From positions 1 to 64,000 of the forward strand of contig JBHGNT010000077.1 of the NCBI GenBank assembly GCA_043228905.1: 64,000 nucleotides of DNA. Direction: 5' to 3'. The notes under the pieces are model-generated. The model did no database searches. It was given only the letters and a program-made list of their open reading frames with translations, and was not told where the DNA came from. Positions 21,109 to 34,339 of this stretch are shown one piece after another. Every line of letters starts with the position of its first letter. Position 1 is the stretch's first letter. The position numbers were made by a program, and so were the translations under genes. Source of the DNA: Azolla caroliniana (Eukaryota > Polypodiophyta).

Positions 21109-24100
21109 TTACGCCAGTGGTGGTAATGGCTCACGTAGAATTCTCTCCATATCTCTCAGTTTTGTCGCAATGGAAAGATCGATATGTTTCTCACCAATAT
21201 CCACCACCAAGCCTCCCATAATGCGTCTATCAACCTACAATAACAATGTATTAAGCACTGCATTGCCCTTAGTTAAAGGCTGAAAATGTCTTGAAAGCAA
21301 GGTTAATCTTTTAACTGAGAAGAAGCACATATACAAACAAACAATAACTTGAAAACAGTTCTCTAAACGTGTTGAGAGTTAGGAGTTGGGTTTTGCAAGG
21401 GGTAGCATGTACATACACCTATGTATACAGCTTAAACACAAGGGTCCAGCTTTATAAACTGTCTCAAAATAATGCCATTCTTTGATATTATGACCAACAT
21501 GTCTTACTGAAGGCTGGTGTTGATTTCGTGCGGATTCAAAAGGACAAACTTCTTAACCCCAAGACAGCAAATTAACATACTACTTGATTTAAATGCATAA
21601 GATTTTACAATAAAACAACATAATTGATGGAGAAGCAAGACCCTCAGGTCCAGCAAAATATTGTGATACCCCAAACCAACAAATTAACACACAATTTAAT
21701 TGAACAAACATAATGCATGCACAATAAAACAATGTGATCTGAGGAAAATCCCAACCTTCTGGTCCAGCAGAATAGTTTGATCCTCTTCAACAAATCTTCG
21801 GAGAGACTTTTTCAACTCTTCCATTTCTTTAGGTTTCAATTCCTGGCAATTGCATTCCACTCAATAAATGGTAGTATTCAGCTTATTTGCTAACAAATCT
21901 CAGTTGCATATAAATCATTGAGAATAAAATATATCAAATAATGTCAAAGTAATTATATATAACCATGCACGTCTCATGGAAGACCTATTCCCTGAATTAT
22001 AAGGATCATAAATTATCCGGATTGACACAAAGCCAACCATTGAAATAATCCCTGACTGTCTCCACGAAACCAGAATGATTATGTTAATAAAATATGCAGT
22101 TGGATACTCACAACAACAGATGTAACAGTTGCTTTCACTTGTTTCCTGTATGCCAAAACAAGCTCTGATAGTGCACCCATTATTTCTTGAAAACCATGGA
22201 GTCTTCCATTTTCAGCTAGCAAAGCTGAAAGTTAACAGAAGAGTTTCAAAATTTTGAATACACGGCCATGAGAATAGACATTATCTTTAAAGCATGCCTG
22301 TGATGGTCAGGATTGACATGACTAATTAGTATAAAGACCTGAATCTCATGAACTAGGTTAACTTGCTGCTATTTAAGCAAGAGAGAAATAGTGCTATTAT
22401 TTCAATTTTAGAAATAGAGATAACATATCATCCTCACTCAATATTGGGCAAGATCCCCCCATAAAACTACAATTTAACAAGAAAAACAGGAGATCTTCGA
22501 GAAGAAAAATAATAAACCCAGCATGGGTTTCTCATAGTGAAGCCCTTGCAATTAGGCATTGTGTCTCAAAACATGTCAGTTGATAAAAAAAAGAATGTAA
22601 CAAAGAATGCACGCCTTAATATATTGATGTTTTACTTGAACTTTCTGGATACATGTAACAGCTCCACCAATTAAAATTCTATTGTAAAATCTTTCCTAGA
22701 AGTCTTAGCATTCAATCTAATCTACTAAAATCCTTATAGAAAACAAAGACTATTCCAGTATACTGAAGTAAGGAGAGTACAATCTACATCTATGAAAAAA
22801 CTGATGGATGGGAAGAAAAACATAGAAGGCACGAGAAACAAATCACACTGCCACACAACATTGATACCAGAATTGCAGAATTGAGACTTATGATTACAAT
22901 ATAAAAAGAAAGAATGTTACCCAAAAAGTTTGTTGTAATATCAGAAAATCCCAACTCTCCCAGCAAGCTTTGTACAGCCTTAACCTTATTTTTGTTGGAG
23001 ACTGACATGTCCTTCAAAAACTCCAGGAAGGTTGGACTCTTTTCAGATGCTTTCAAAAGTTCAGTCAATTCCTCATATATTGGTTCCAAAGCATTTGCTC
23101 GGACAGCTGTGACATACAATGATGCAGCATACTTCCCCGCCACACCATGAACTGTAACTGGAATCTAAATTCAAAATTATCCAGTAAGATGATACGACTA
23201 TTCGACGCAACAATCATTTTTGTTAGATGCTAAAGATTGAGGTATCCATAGAAATTCTTCACATTAACAATAAGGAGTACCATCCTATTTAAAGGTTCAT
23301 AGGTGATACCAATAAAATTATAACTATTTGATGCTACATGTCTACATTGAAAACAACCCAAGCATGGTGCTAGCAATTCAAGGTATCTGAAGAAAAACTA
23401 TTTTACAAAAAGAATGCTCGTGATAGGTGATATCAACGATAAAAAACAGAGCACATATTTTGAGAATAAGCATGCAAGTTGTTGTGAGCTACACAAATCA
23501 ATCAAATCTACACAGAAATATTATCTGACCTAGAAAACGGTAAGAAACTAACCTTCACTGGTGCTTCCTTTGGCTTTGGTGGTTCCCCAGCACTAGCGCT
23601 GAAGTCTCGAATCTGTAGAGGAATATCAAATCGATTGTGTGATGTGTGTGTGTGTGTGTGTGTCACTAGACCAATGTACTCATTATATATCAAGTTCACG
23701 ACTTTTTATCGTGCATTATATAAGAGATTCAGAAAGAAATAAGTTTAAGAAAGTAGCAACATTACATAGAAACTATATATTCACAACTCACGCATGCAAT
23801 ATTAACGTTTCGTCGTTGAAACAGATACTCAAAGTTGAAGTTTATGACAGATTTCCCTATATTGTGATTATGTACACCATCGATTGTACATTTGAGAGAG
23901 AAACAATCATTTCATGAATTCTTCAATGCCAAAAATTGCGAAAGAAAAACAAGAATACATTTTTCAGGTACATGGCCATGCAGATATAGAGAGAGAGTTC
24001 AACACGATTTGTTTAATTCACAAGCTCAGCATTTTTCTTTCTTGGCAACAACATAATAGTGCACATGAAGAAGGAAACGGATTTTTCCATCGTCTGTACA

Positions 24101-24324
24101 CCAGTTTCTCTTTATCTTCGAACAAAATAAAACAAACAAATTGTAGAAGCAGAGAAAAAAGGGGGATCTACGAAACAAACAACAGTTGCTTTCGTCTTTC
24201 TTCTTCTATTGCAAACCTGGGATACAACTGTAGATCGAAGGAGTCCATCGCTACGCTGAAATGCACGAGAAGTAGAAGCAGAAGAAGAAGATGCCAGGCG
24301 AAGCAAACCTCGACGAAGAGCCAT
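21109..24324 (-). CDS. Mitochondrial F1Fo-ATP synthase OSCP (delta-type) subunit, six exons
   Basis: Exons, 5' to 3': 24324-24217, 23612-23553, 23164-22921, 22224-22112, 21842-21756, 21234-21109, giving 245 residues; all phases join. Exon 1 encodes a classic mitochondrial presequence (MALRRGLLRLASSSSASTSR, Arg/Ser-rich, no acids). Exon 2 supplies the cleavage-site region (RDFSASAGE). Exon 3 has the KYAASLYVTAVRANALEPI start of the mature six-helix domain and the FLKDMSVSNKNK block. Exons 4-6 have AENGRLHGFQEIMGA and the C-terminal family signature GGLVVDIGEKHIDLSIATKL. OSCP caps the F1 head and ties it to the peripheral stalk in the inner membrane. Plastid delta is excluded by the presequence and by the KPKEAPVKIPVTVHGVAGKY entry. 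Length matches plant OSCP (about 240). Confidence 0.95.
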
Positions 24325-24571
24325 CGCTCAGTGAGAGAGGGGAGAAGGAAGACAGGCAAATTTAGGGTAATGAAGTTCGGAGCGATTGAGTTACAGACAG
24401 AGGAGGGGCATCATGCATTGTTTTGCTATATGTTATGGTTTCACATTATGTACATAATATATACATTATACATACATGTACTATTGTTAAATAGACAAAA
24501 GAAAGTGATGCTTTAGGAGGAGCTATGTATAAATGTGTGTGTGAGAGAGAAAGGGAAGGAGGGTCAATCGA

Positions 24572-24640
24572 GATGGATGTAGCTTAGTTGGTAAGGTTGC
24601 CCAATGGAGACCAAGAGGTCATGTGTTTCAACCCCTCCAT
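24572..24640 (+). mobile_element. tRNA-derived SINE head, tentative
   Basis: TAGCTTAGTTGG (24579) fits a pol III A box and GTTTCAACCCC about 45 bases later is a degraded B box; the whole reads like a worn tRNA. Cloverleaf pairing is poor, so it is not a functional tRNA gene. The 3' limit of any SINE is unclear; the (GA)n at 24771 may be unrelated. Confidence 0.4.
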
Positions 24641-24765
24641 TCTATAGTGGCACCTAGTAAATTAAGAGGATGTGTATGAAGTACATAATAGAGAGGTTAG
24701 AAATTTGAGACTTGAGCCTAGGGCTAGTAGTGTAACAACTTACCACTAGGGGAAAGGTAATTATG

Positions 24766-24768
<3 letters not shown>

Positions 24769-24798
<30 letters not shown>
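24769..24798. repeat. (GA)n microsatellite
   Basis: About 15 GA units between the OSCP and ALKBH genes. Confidence 0.85.
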
Positions 24799-24801
<3 letters not shown>

Positions 24802-26118
24802 CTCAAGAAGAAGGATTGCAAGAGAAAGATATAGCATGCAATGACATCGAATATGGATGAGTTTGCCGACTAATAGATAGATAGATGTATTTTTAATGTC
24901 TTGAGGAGACTGATTACGATCTATGAGACAAGACGTAACCCATGGCAAGGACCAAACATGGATTCTCTCAAATTCATGATTTTGATGCTACAGTGTAAAC
25001 CACTGAGCGAATAGCCAAAGAGAGAGAATCAATTTCAAGCCCATCAATGCATCATGAGTCTTTTCCCACAAAAACAATCCTAATGTGCATCATAGATGAA
25101 TCTCAAACCATTTCTTTCAAAGCATGCATATATAGCTTAGTATGAAGGGTCAACAAAGTCCATTGTTCAATATGCACATTTTATATCAATTGTTTCTCCA
25201 ACAACATCATCAAAATCCTAAACATGATTTGTATTTTCTACTATGATATACCATAGCATGATACACATGGATTTGAGCATGCACACTTTTTTTCACTTTT
25301 CAAGGTACATCATAAGAGATAGAGATGTCATGTCATTGATGAACTTGTGTGAAATGTAAATGAGAGGGTCTTAGAACTTCTCCGACACCTTTTGACCACC
25401 CATTTTGAGTTTGCTTCTTTGTTTCCCAAGTGTTACATGCCACCATAACTTTGGTCTTCACCATTCATCTTGATCTAGCATCTTGGGTTGTTCTTTCTAT
25501 ACAAGATGCATGCATCCTACACGGTCATCTGAGATATTGATATTTAATTGTAAATCTAGCAAAAGTAATATAAAAAACAAATTTATGGAAAGGAAGGGTT
25601 TGGATGGATGGCTAGGGATAAAATTCCCTTCTTGATTTGGTTCGGTCACACTTAACATAAGAACTAATTGCATCATCCCTCTAGCTCAAGGGTTCAAATG
25701 GCCTTGCCTCCACTGAAGCCATGATATCTCACAACAAGATGGATCAACCAAGATAAGGGTTGCATTAAGAATTAGATAACAAAAGAGTAGGGTTATAGAT
25801 TGAGAAATACAAAGACAAAGGGAAGGAGTATTTAGTGGACATCAAACTTGATAGGGTAGATGAAGAAATGGAAAGATTGAATCAGGTGCAAGCGAAGAGG
25901 TAGAAATTACCGTCGTGAAAGTGATGGTAAATTGTAATCAAGCTTTTGGTACGAAGGGCATTTCAGTAATTTATTTTTGGTGCGGAGAGAGGGCATTTTG
26001 GTAAATAAATACGTTTTCCTTTAAGCGTCAATTGTTTCGGGGGATTTATTTGGAAATAAACAAACAAGCAAGCAAATTTACAAGACGGGTAGAAAACCAG
26101 AGAGCAGAGAATCCATCT

Positions 26119-28957
26119 ATGGCGGAACTTCTGCGCAAACACAGAGTCTATGCACACCCTAACCCTAACCCTAACCCTGATCCCAGAGCTAACTCTAGCT
26201 TTGAACCTGATCCATCGCCACAATATTATCGAAACCGTTCCAAAGGTCGTCCGTGGAAACAGAAGGAGGGCCCCCATGTCGCTGGCCTCAAGAAGGAAGA
26301 AGAAAAAGAAAACGAGGAAGAAATGATCAGAAAAGCTGCGGCGATTCTTCTGTCGAGAGCTTGGTCATCACTTTCTCGAGACCTCTGTGAATGTTGCTCT
26401 GCATCTCTCAATTCCCGTCTTATCACTATGGCCTCTTCCAATGGTAAGTGCTTTGGATTTGTCAGAGGAAATGACTGTGGTTTGGATTTTTTTGAAATGA
26501 CTATTGGAAATGTACACTGGTCAATCTTTTTTTGGAATTGTCAGAGAGGGAAAGAAAATTCTGTTACATACGGGAAAAGGTTTTTTGCCTGATATTTTTG
26601 AAGAATTTGGTTGGAATGTGGTCGGATTTACTGAATATTTAGGTTGTTGTAACAGATGGTTTAATTGTTTCAACGAATAGTCAAGATTTAGGGATCTTTT
26701 CTTTGTTCTTAAAATTTTGGTTGGATTATTGCCATAATAATTTCTGGCGCTGCTCAAAGTGACTGGTTGAATCATTGCCAAAATTACCTGAGATTTAGGG
26801 CTATTATATTGATTGTTTTGTTTGACGAGCTTGGTTGAGTTTTTGTTTGATGGAGCTATTATTCAAACAATCTCAATTTAATTTGAGGCGAAAGTTCAAA
26901 CAGCTTCTTCTTCTAAATATGTGAGCGTTCTTGTTTCATTGCTATTTAGGTTCTGTCAAATATGACTTGAGGATGTTAGAAGCAAATTCTTTCATCGGCA
27001 TATTTTGAAATTGAGATTACTTTGTTAGCGTCAACATGGTTGTTTGGGTGTCTTTGAACATGTGTTCTTTTCATTGTAAGAGAGCATGAGCTTATTATTA
27101 TGTGTTATTTACAGGTAAAGTCACACTTCCGGTGGAATCCAATAGGAACCACAACACAAGCACTCCTGTGGTAGTAGAAGAAACAGAGGATAATCTTACA
27201 TCATTTGCCTCTCCTGGCACTTGTGATGATCTACAAAACACCTCTTTTCAGCTGGAGATAGGCATGAAACCTGATGTAGACTCAGAGGAACAGCAGGATA
27301 GAAAGGTAATGGTATCTCAGCACGAGGATGATGGCAAGACTGATCTCATCATAAAGATGGCCTTGAATGCCATTGGGAATAGTCCCCATCCTAGGACATG
27401 GAGCATGGCTAAAAATTCCAAAATTATTGAAAAGCCTGAAGTTGTAACAGCTAGATCACTTGACAGTGCGGATATTGCTCGGATGCAGAAAGTCGCACGC
27501 AAGAAAGATTACTGTGTCATGGAAAGAATTCATGGAAGAAACATCAATATTTTGGAGGGTCTCGAACTACATAGGGGCGTATTGGATGAACTAGAGCAAC
27601 GGGAATTGGTCAAGTTTATCTATCGACTCCAAGAACTGGGAAGGAACGAGAAACTTCGTCGTAAGTTCTTATTAATTTTGCCATTTTTTGTATCATTGAA
27701 CCCAATTGGATCCTACTAAGAAGAGTTGAACATTCTGGACTGGTTATTGGGAGTTCTCATTGGACACCTCCAATACCATTATGTAATCTGACCCATATAT
27801 TTCTTCCTTTTGATATAGGACGCACATATTCAGAGCCGAGAAAGTGGATGCGTGGAAAGGGTCGGGTAACCATTCAGTTTGGATGCTGCTACAACTATGC
27901 AGTGGTGTGTATGACATTATATGAAATCATTCATTTTGACTTGGAGGAAGTATATTTTGGAACCCCTATTTTATTAATTTGTGAACAAACCACATTTTTG
28001 ATGATATGCAATTGTTTACTTCAACTTGGACAAAGCATCTCGTACAATACTCTACTAGTCTTTGGGTCAAACCACTCTTTGAAGTCATCTTATTTGCAGG
28101 ATAAAGATGGTAATCCACCAGGCATCATCAGAGACGAGGAAGTGGATGAGATACCAGAACAGTTACGGATGGTAATAAAGCGGTTAGTGAGGTGGCATGT
28201 TCTTCCCTCCAGCTGTATACCTGACAGTTGCATCGTAAACATCTATGACGAGGGTGATTGCATACCACCGCATATCGACCACCATGATTTTCTTCGTCCT
28301 TTCTGCACGCTTTCACTAGTAAGCGAGTGTAATATTGTTTTCGGAAGCAATCTAAAAATTGTTGGTCCTGGTGACTTCCAAGGATCAATCTCTATTCCGT
28401 TACCTACTGGGTAAGGACATTGAGCTCGTTTGTTGTTAGGTTTGATTGGCACCTTATATTTTGGTGATTATATCTCATGCAACCATCCTCTCAATTATTT
28501 TTTATTGCAGATCTGTCTTTATACTAAATGGAAATGGAGCTGATGTAGCTAAGCACGCAATTCCAGCTGTTCCTACAAAGAGGTAATTATTTTTTCACAC
28601 ATTTTCACTTGTTTTTCCCTGCTCTAACTGTGCTATGTATGTGAAAGAATGTTGTGTTTGATCTACTATGATGATGATGTCAAGATATTATCCTTGCAAA
28701 GCAGGATTTCGATCACATTCAGAAAGATGGATCCGGCTAAAGTACCCCACAGTTTCAGGCCTGATCCAGAATTACTTTCAGTAATAGAGCCGAAAATGGA
28801 TAAAAGAAGCCCCCATAATTATTCGGCTCCATATATTGAGAATGAATCAGAGAGAACGACCCGGATTTCCAATGTAGCTGGTTTTTCATCGGATGCTGAT
28901 TTTCCTGCTCTGGGAACTGCTCTACGTGGTGGGCGGTCTCATTACTCAAGGTCATAA
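26119..28957 (+). CDS. ALKBH9/10-type 2-oxoglutarate/Fe(II) RNA demethylase, six exons
   Basis: Exons: 26119-26443, 27115-27660, 27819-27904, 28100-28410, 28511-28582, 28705-28957, giving 530 residues; all phases agree. The end of exon 3 could instead be three bases earlier, because GTG|GTG gives two donors. The core reads RTYSEPRKWMRGKGRVTIQF, then NIYDEGDCIPPHIDHHDFLR, GSISIPLPTG, LNGNGADVAKHAIPAV and RISITFRKM, as in Arabidopsis ALKBH9B/10B. Iron ligands H377, D379 and H438 and the 2OG-binding arginines R447 and R453 are all present, so it should be active. Family members remove N6-methyladenosine from mRNA. The N-terminal 290 residues are largely disordered and acidic. Residues 14-24 come from a telomere-like (CCCTAA)n stretch. 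The first in-frame ATG after the promoter is 26119. Confidence 0.95.
26158..26178. repeat. Telomere-like (CCCTAA)n inside ALKBH exon 1
   Basis: Three and a half units of CCCTAA lie within the coding region and are read as alternating Pro-Asn. They match neither a promoter telo-box position nor the rest of the conserved protein. Confidence 0.85.
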
Positions 28958-30564
28958 ATGCATATATCTGCCCAAACCCTAATCTTACTTAATTCTCAAA
29001 ACCACAGTTCAAATGCTGTTGTTTAGGGTTCCCAAAGCTATCGTTTGACCTTAGTTTCGGTTTTCATCAATAAGCCTCACATTAGATTTCGGTCAGTATA
29101 TGCAAAAAATGCCTTGGGAAAAACAGGAAATGAAAGTGTGTAAAATGAATCTGAGTTGGAGTAAGGAGATAATGATAGCTTTTCTCAGTAGTGGATTGAG
29201 ATACTTGGATGTTAATACGCAGCTATTTGAAACAGCAAGGAGGTTGAGTTTACTAATACTTGGACATATTCTTTAAGTCTAACCAAACAATCATATAAAA
29301 GTAAAATGCATACAATGGTGAAAAGCATAAAAAACCTCAGTGATGTGAATGAAGAAAGAATTGGCTGCTGTTCTTTTTGTTGAAGAACCCCTGTATTGCT
29401 TGCCTTATGAATTGGGGGTGCACAAAAAATTTGGAGGCATTGGTTTTCCATTTGTGTTAAGTATAGTATAGGGGAAATACTGTGGGCTTATGTATAATGC
29501 TTTTTTGGGTGAATAGAAAACCTGTTATGCTTAAGTGATGTGGCCTGCTTATAAGATATGATTTGTTATTTAAGTCTGGCCTATCGAGAGTCAATATCGG
29601 TGGGTTGAATAAGTTGGCCTTAAGGCATTGGTGGACATCCATTTATTTGATCGGGACTATCTACTGAACTTTGAAATCTTTTATGGATGATGGGCTACTT
29701 GTTCATTGGGTGAATAGCTCTTTTATGTGGGAATTGGAAATAAGGGTTTTTTATTTTGTATACATTCAATGCCATAATCCATGTGTTTTTTTAAGGGAGA
29801 AAATAATTTTCTCTTTGGTTTTTTTTCATTGACATGACGCATATGCTATGCTATCAAGACAGACGAGGACTTCTTTTCAAACCACTCTTTGCACAACAAT
29901 CAAACTAGGAAGGCTGAAGGCTAACAAGTGAAATGTCATATAAAATTCTAGGAGGAAAAAGTATGACCATGTCAAAGTCAAGATATGAATGTTTTCTGTA
30001 CATGGTTGGAAATTATACAACTGGATGATTGTGTTTTGAGCAGTCCACATCGTTTATATTTTCTTGTGGCTAATATATGAGTGGATCTCTGTGTTTCTGA
30101 ATAGATGGAATACCACCCTAATGTGAAGCCATCCTTTTGCTTATCAGCCCGCCAATTCATCCTCAAATCTCACTACCTTCGTTGCAAAATAGATGCCCCT
30201 ACGAGCTTGAATGGACCTTGTTGTCTGGTGTTTTTTTTGCACATAATGAAAGAGCACAGAAGAAGCTTATGGTTCTAAACGAACTTGTGATTCTTATTCA
30301 AAATTTGCAGCATTTGAGCAAATAAATGAAATAGTGTTAGGCAAGAGTAGGAACAACAAATCTATCTATCAAAAACATCATACTTTTTGTGCAAAAGAAG
30401 CTATGCTTTATGGTTTTGGTCATTCATTATTCAGAATTTACAGGATTAGAACGAATAAATGAAATAATGTTAGGCAAGACTAGGAACAACAAATCAGTCA
30501 AAGCCTCATCATACTTTCGTGCTGGCTTGAACTGAACAGAGGGATGTTTTTGGGGTTTTTTTTT
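28958..30564. other. Gene-free spacer between ALKBH and GT47 genes
   Basis: Convergent 3' flanks. One short dispersed duplication: a 42-bp block at 30320-30362 recurs at 30454-30495 (shared AATAAATGAAATA and AGGAACAACAAATC). No supported gene. Confidence 0.6.
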
Positions 30565-31952
30565 TTACGAGACTAGAGAAAGGGAGGGAGCTTGGGCAGC
30601 TCTAGAAAGCATGCTTTCCACGCTAATTTGGAACGCGTCCCGGAGGTCTGGGGCGGTGGGGTCCGCGTAGATGATATCTGGGAGGAGGTGATGGACAATG
30701 AAGGAACGCATTTCAATGACCCGTGTCCTGGGGATGCTGGCCAAAATGTCGTGAGTCCGGCCGATGTCGTCCACCCCAATAAAGACGGAGTAAGCCTTGG
30801 GATGGACACCTTCAGGGGTGGGTTGGGGGGGTGGGGGAAGATGCCAAGTATACTGTGAGTAGGCGGAGTCGGTGTGAAAGAAAACAGGGATGCAGCCGGA
30901 CAGCATCCCGTCGAAGGTGGAACGCCGGGTGGACGTGTCGCCGGGCGGCTGGAGGCAGAAGTCCGCATGGAGCAGCTGTTCCGCGATCACTATGGGGTTG
31001 TGAGCGCACTTGATTTTGGAGCAATCGATGAGTGTGCAGGAGGAGGAGGAGGAGGAGGAGCTGCTGCTGCTGCTGCTGTTACCTGCCGCAGACAGGCACT
31101 GCTGGAGAGCCGCCTGGCGGATACTGGCGAGGTCCCCCGGCTTCGCACTGGAGCGGCGGGCACCAACAAACGCGGAGAGGAAGGTTCGGTGGGCGTCCAG
31201 GACGCGCCTTTGCCACGCCTCAAGGCTAGAAGCAGAGCGCGGATGGAAGGCCGTGGGGTAGGGGACCGCCTGTTCCGCCCATCTCCAGGGCCGCCTCTCC
31301 AAGAAGAGCGCTGTCACGTTCTCCATCTGCGGCAGGCTGGCCAGGCTGGTTCCCCACCCTCTGCCATCGCCATCTAAGGGCGCCGTGAAATCCCACGATG
31401 TCCTGCCCATCACCATGAAGTGGTCGTGGCCGCCCTTGCGCCGCCAGTAGAAATCCGGCGCCACGTCTCCCATGCGATCATGAATAGAGCTAGAGCTGGA
31501 GCTGCTGCTTTTGCTTTTGCTTTTGCTTTTGCTTTTGTGGCCATGCTGCCGGAGCCAACGCAGGAGAGAGAGGCCTTGGTCGGCGCTTTGAGAGATGTTA
31601 TTGCCGTACAGGTAGCGGAGGGCATCGAGGCCGCTGTAGTAGGGCAGGAAGAAGGCGTCGGCGGCACTAGGGTGGGCCACGAGGCACGGGTAAGCCTTCA
31701 TCTTGTGGTGGAAGATGAGTTCCAACATGTAGGGGTCGGTTTCATACCAGTCCGCCCATCCGGGGTCTGTTATCTGTTGGCCGAACCCCTGGTGCTGGGT
31801 GTGCCGGCAAAAATCCAGCCACCCAACCATTTTCCGATTGCACTCGCCAAGGATAGCCGTGTTGAACTTGGGCGGGAGGTTGTACATGAACACCCGCTTA
31901 CCATCGCAACCCCCCGGCCAAGAATCCAATGGTGCTGCCTGCACGGCCGCCG

Positions 31953-31986
<34 letters not shown>

Positions 31987-32457
31987 GTGAGCAGCAGCAG
32001 GAGGCTTCGATCGCTTCATACCAATACTCTTCTTCCGGGAAATTGTAGTCCGGGGATTCTTACTCTCTGAATATCCATCCTCACCACGAGTACTAATCTC
32101 GTGTTTGGGATGATTGATTATGCTATTGTTTTCTGCAGTAGCAGCAGCAGTGCTATGCAATCTCATTCCTCCACTGTGCAGACCATTAGTTGTGAGGAGT
32201 TCTTGATTCAGGAAGTGATTATCATTGTTTCCTTTACTCGTGGCTGAATCCTCTCGGTGATGATGATTGAAGTAGGTCGATGTGATTGTCTCGCTATGAT
32301 GAATGACGGCTGCAATTAGCGTGGTGCCGCAGAGCAGAAGAATTAACCGCCTCCAATAAGTATGTAACGGCTGAGCTCTGAACAGTAGGTTGTGATGGAT
32401 CGATTGCTTGATGTGATTAGCATTGATTAGGCTACCAGGGCGCTGCATCAGCCTCAT
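30565..32457 (-). CDS. GT47 exostosin-family glycosyltransferase, MUR3/xyloglucan galactosyltransferase-like
   Basis: Intronless, 630 residues. The first in-frame ATG after the upstream stop is 32457. Type II Golgi topology: a short basic cytosolic tail, a transmembrane segment at about 38-52, then a low-complexity stem (His/Asn/Ser-rich with ten consecutive Asp). The catalytic exostosin domain starts at CDGKRVFMYNLPPKFN and includes WADWYETDPYMLELIFHHKM, AFFLPYYSGLDALRYL, FMVMGRTSWDF, FCLQPPGDTSTRRSTFDGML and SGCIPVFFH, the nucleotide-sugar-binding region of GT47 clade A. MUR3-type enzymes add galactose to xyloglucan; related members transfer galacturonic acid, arabinose or other sugars, so the donor is not certain. 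Simple-sequence insertions (Lys-Ser repeat, 13 Ser, 10 Asp) sit in linkers. GC content is much higher than in surrounding DNA. Confidence 0.93.
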
Positions 32458-32582
32458 AACGATTTGGAACCAATGAATCGATTTCCGTTGTCTGGCTTCC
32501 AAAAATTAGGCTGTGAATGTCATGAATGTAGACGTGCCTAGTAAAATGAATGCTAATCGACGACAACTGAATAAGAGATGAG

Positions 32583-32692
32583 CAGGGGAGTAATTAAAGG
32601 GAGTAATCTGTTTCAATGATGCGATTGCTTCCAGAGACAGGGGAGTAATTAGAGGGAGTAATCTGTCTCGATGATGCGATTGCTTCCAGACA
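32583..32692. repeat. 55-bp tandem duplication upstream of GT47
   Basis: Copies at 32583-32637 and 32638-32692 share CAGGGGAGTAATTA-AGGG and GATGCGATTGCTTCCAGA. The position, 125-235 bp upstream of the ATG, places it in the 5' UTR or promoter. Confidence 0.85.
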
Positions 32693-32767
32693 CAGAGACA
32701 GAGAGAATGAAATGGTAGAAGCTTAACCGAAGAAAGATCAAAGCAAAAGTTGGTTATATGTGTGTGT

Positions 32768-32831
32768 GGGGGGGGGGGGGGATTTTTTTTCCTGTGCTGG
32801 ATGGTATTATGTATATATATATATATATATA
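32768..32831. repeat. G homopolymer and (TA)n microsatellite
   Basis: A run of about 14 G near 32768-32781 is followed by about 9 TA units at 32813-32831, upstream of the GT47 gene. Confidence 0.8.
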
Positions 32832-34313
32832 TTATTTTTGTTATGAACGATGATGATAAAGAAAGAGGCCAAGTAGGAATTGAACTATTGACCAGGCCAA
32901 CATAACATATGTAGTTACAAAAGATTTAAATTACAAATATGGCCCCCCAGGGAAGCGGCCCGATCAATGAAAACCAACCAACAAATTCAAAAAAGACTGT
33001 TTGTTTTACTTTTGGGGCGAGGGAAGGAAGGGTCCACACTCTTCTTGTGTATGTTAGTGTGACGACGATGAGAGAAGTTCAACAATCCTTCTCTCCTCCC
33101 ATGGATTTTTGTTTGGAGATCCCCCTCCAAACATAATATTGAAAACCCCCTCTCGAGCGACTTTTACAATTGTGCTCATCTCCGTATGATACAAGTCCTT
33201 GGCACTTTATGATCATTCTTCTTCTTCTTCTTCTAGTGCCCCATTGTCTTTGCTTGCTCTTCACACATGTCAATGTTTGGACCGGTCTTTACGTACACCT
33301 CCTCCTTTCCACACACTTGCACAAATTCTTTGTTTTGTTATCAACATAAGTCACCCCCTCCCCAACTCTAATGCATTACATATGCGAATAAGAAATAAAC
33401 AAAAGCGCTCTTGAAATTTTGATTCTGTGGTTTGTCCCATTATGAGATTCATCAAAATAAACGCTTAGCTAAAACATATAAGACGTTCTCCACTTTGCAC
33501 GGGGAGAAGGGCGAACCTTATATTGGTCAAACCACACATAAAAACTCATGAGAATCAAGGGTGTTGGACGTTTGCAATTCTAAATTTACTAAATAAACAC
33601 AAGCTTGTTAGGACGTCAAGAATTAAGGATTTAGTAAGACTCCACAGAGCCACATTGATAGTAGCTTTATGTCAATAATTTAACATTATTGTGTACACGT
33701 GTTCATCCCTTAATGGAAGTGGCTCACAATCGATTAAAATATTTAAAGATGACTGAGACGAAGGCTCTAGTATTTGCATAAATATCATAAAAATCCATTA
33801 ATACTTGGTGGGACATGGTTTCATGCTCAAGGTGGGACGAAGCACACTTCTTGCGAGACTTTGTGATTATAAGTACTTGTATGGAAACGACAACTTTCTA
33901 CCCATTGATGATTATACATGCAAGCAAAGTTTGATGCCTCATATGGTGCTCAATCATTTATAAAGTTGTATTTGCTTCTTCTTCTCTCAAATGCTTCATA
34001 TAGTGCACAATGATTTACAAAGTTGTATTCACATCTCCCTCTCTCAAATGTTTTATGATTTGTGCTCCATAACACAACGTGCCCATCATTGTCTATGGTG
34101 CCAAATACAAGCCCCTGGATAGTTTACCGAACTTTTTTGTGATGTATGTATTTGAGAAAACCAAGGGAGCATTGAGTAGAGGGTATTGACTTTTATGCCA
34201 CATGTGGCATGTGCAACCAAAAAATCACAAAAAGGCAAGCTTGGAAAGAGAGAATAGAATAGCTTAGCCTTGGCCATGGGGGCTTCTTTACTTTCTCTTA
34301 CTTAAACTAAGCG

Positions 34314-34339
34314 TCTCTCTCTCTCTCTCTCTCTCTCTC
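34314..34339. repeat. (CT)n microsatellite
   Basis: About 13 CT units. Confidence 0.85.

Larger units (their letters stand above)
24325..26118. other. Intergenic region between divergent OSCP and ALKBH genes
   Basis: Divergent spacer holding both promoters. A tRNA-like SINE head and a (GA)n tract lie in it. The plus-strand frame at 23914-24516 overlaps OSCP exon 1 in antisense and is not supported as a gene. Confidence 0.55.

Noticed and set aside
24572-24640. Functional tRNA gene
   Set aside because: Box-like motifs are present but acceptor and anticodon stems do not pair; treated as a SINE relic.
31420-32070. 216-residue plus-strand frame and several others over 30570-32070
   Set aside because: GC-rich antisense shadows of the GT47 gene; poly-Ile and poly-Ala runs come from its trinucleotide repeats.
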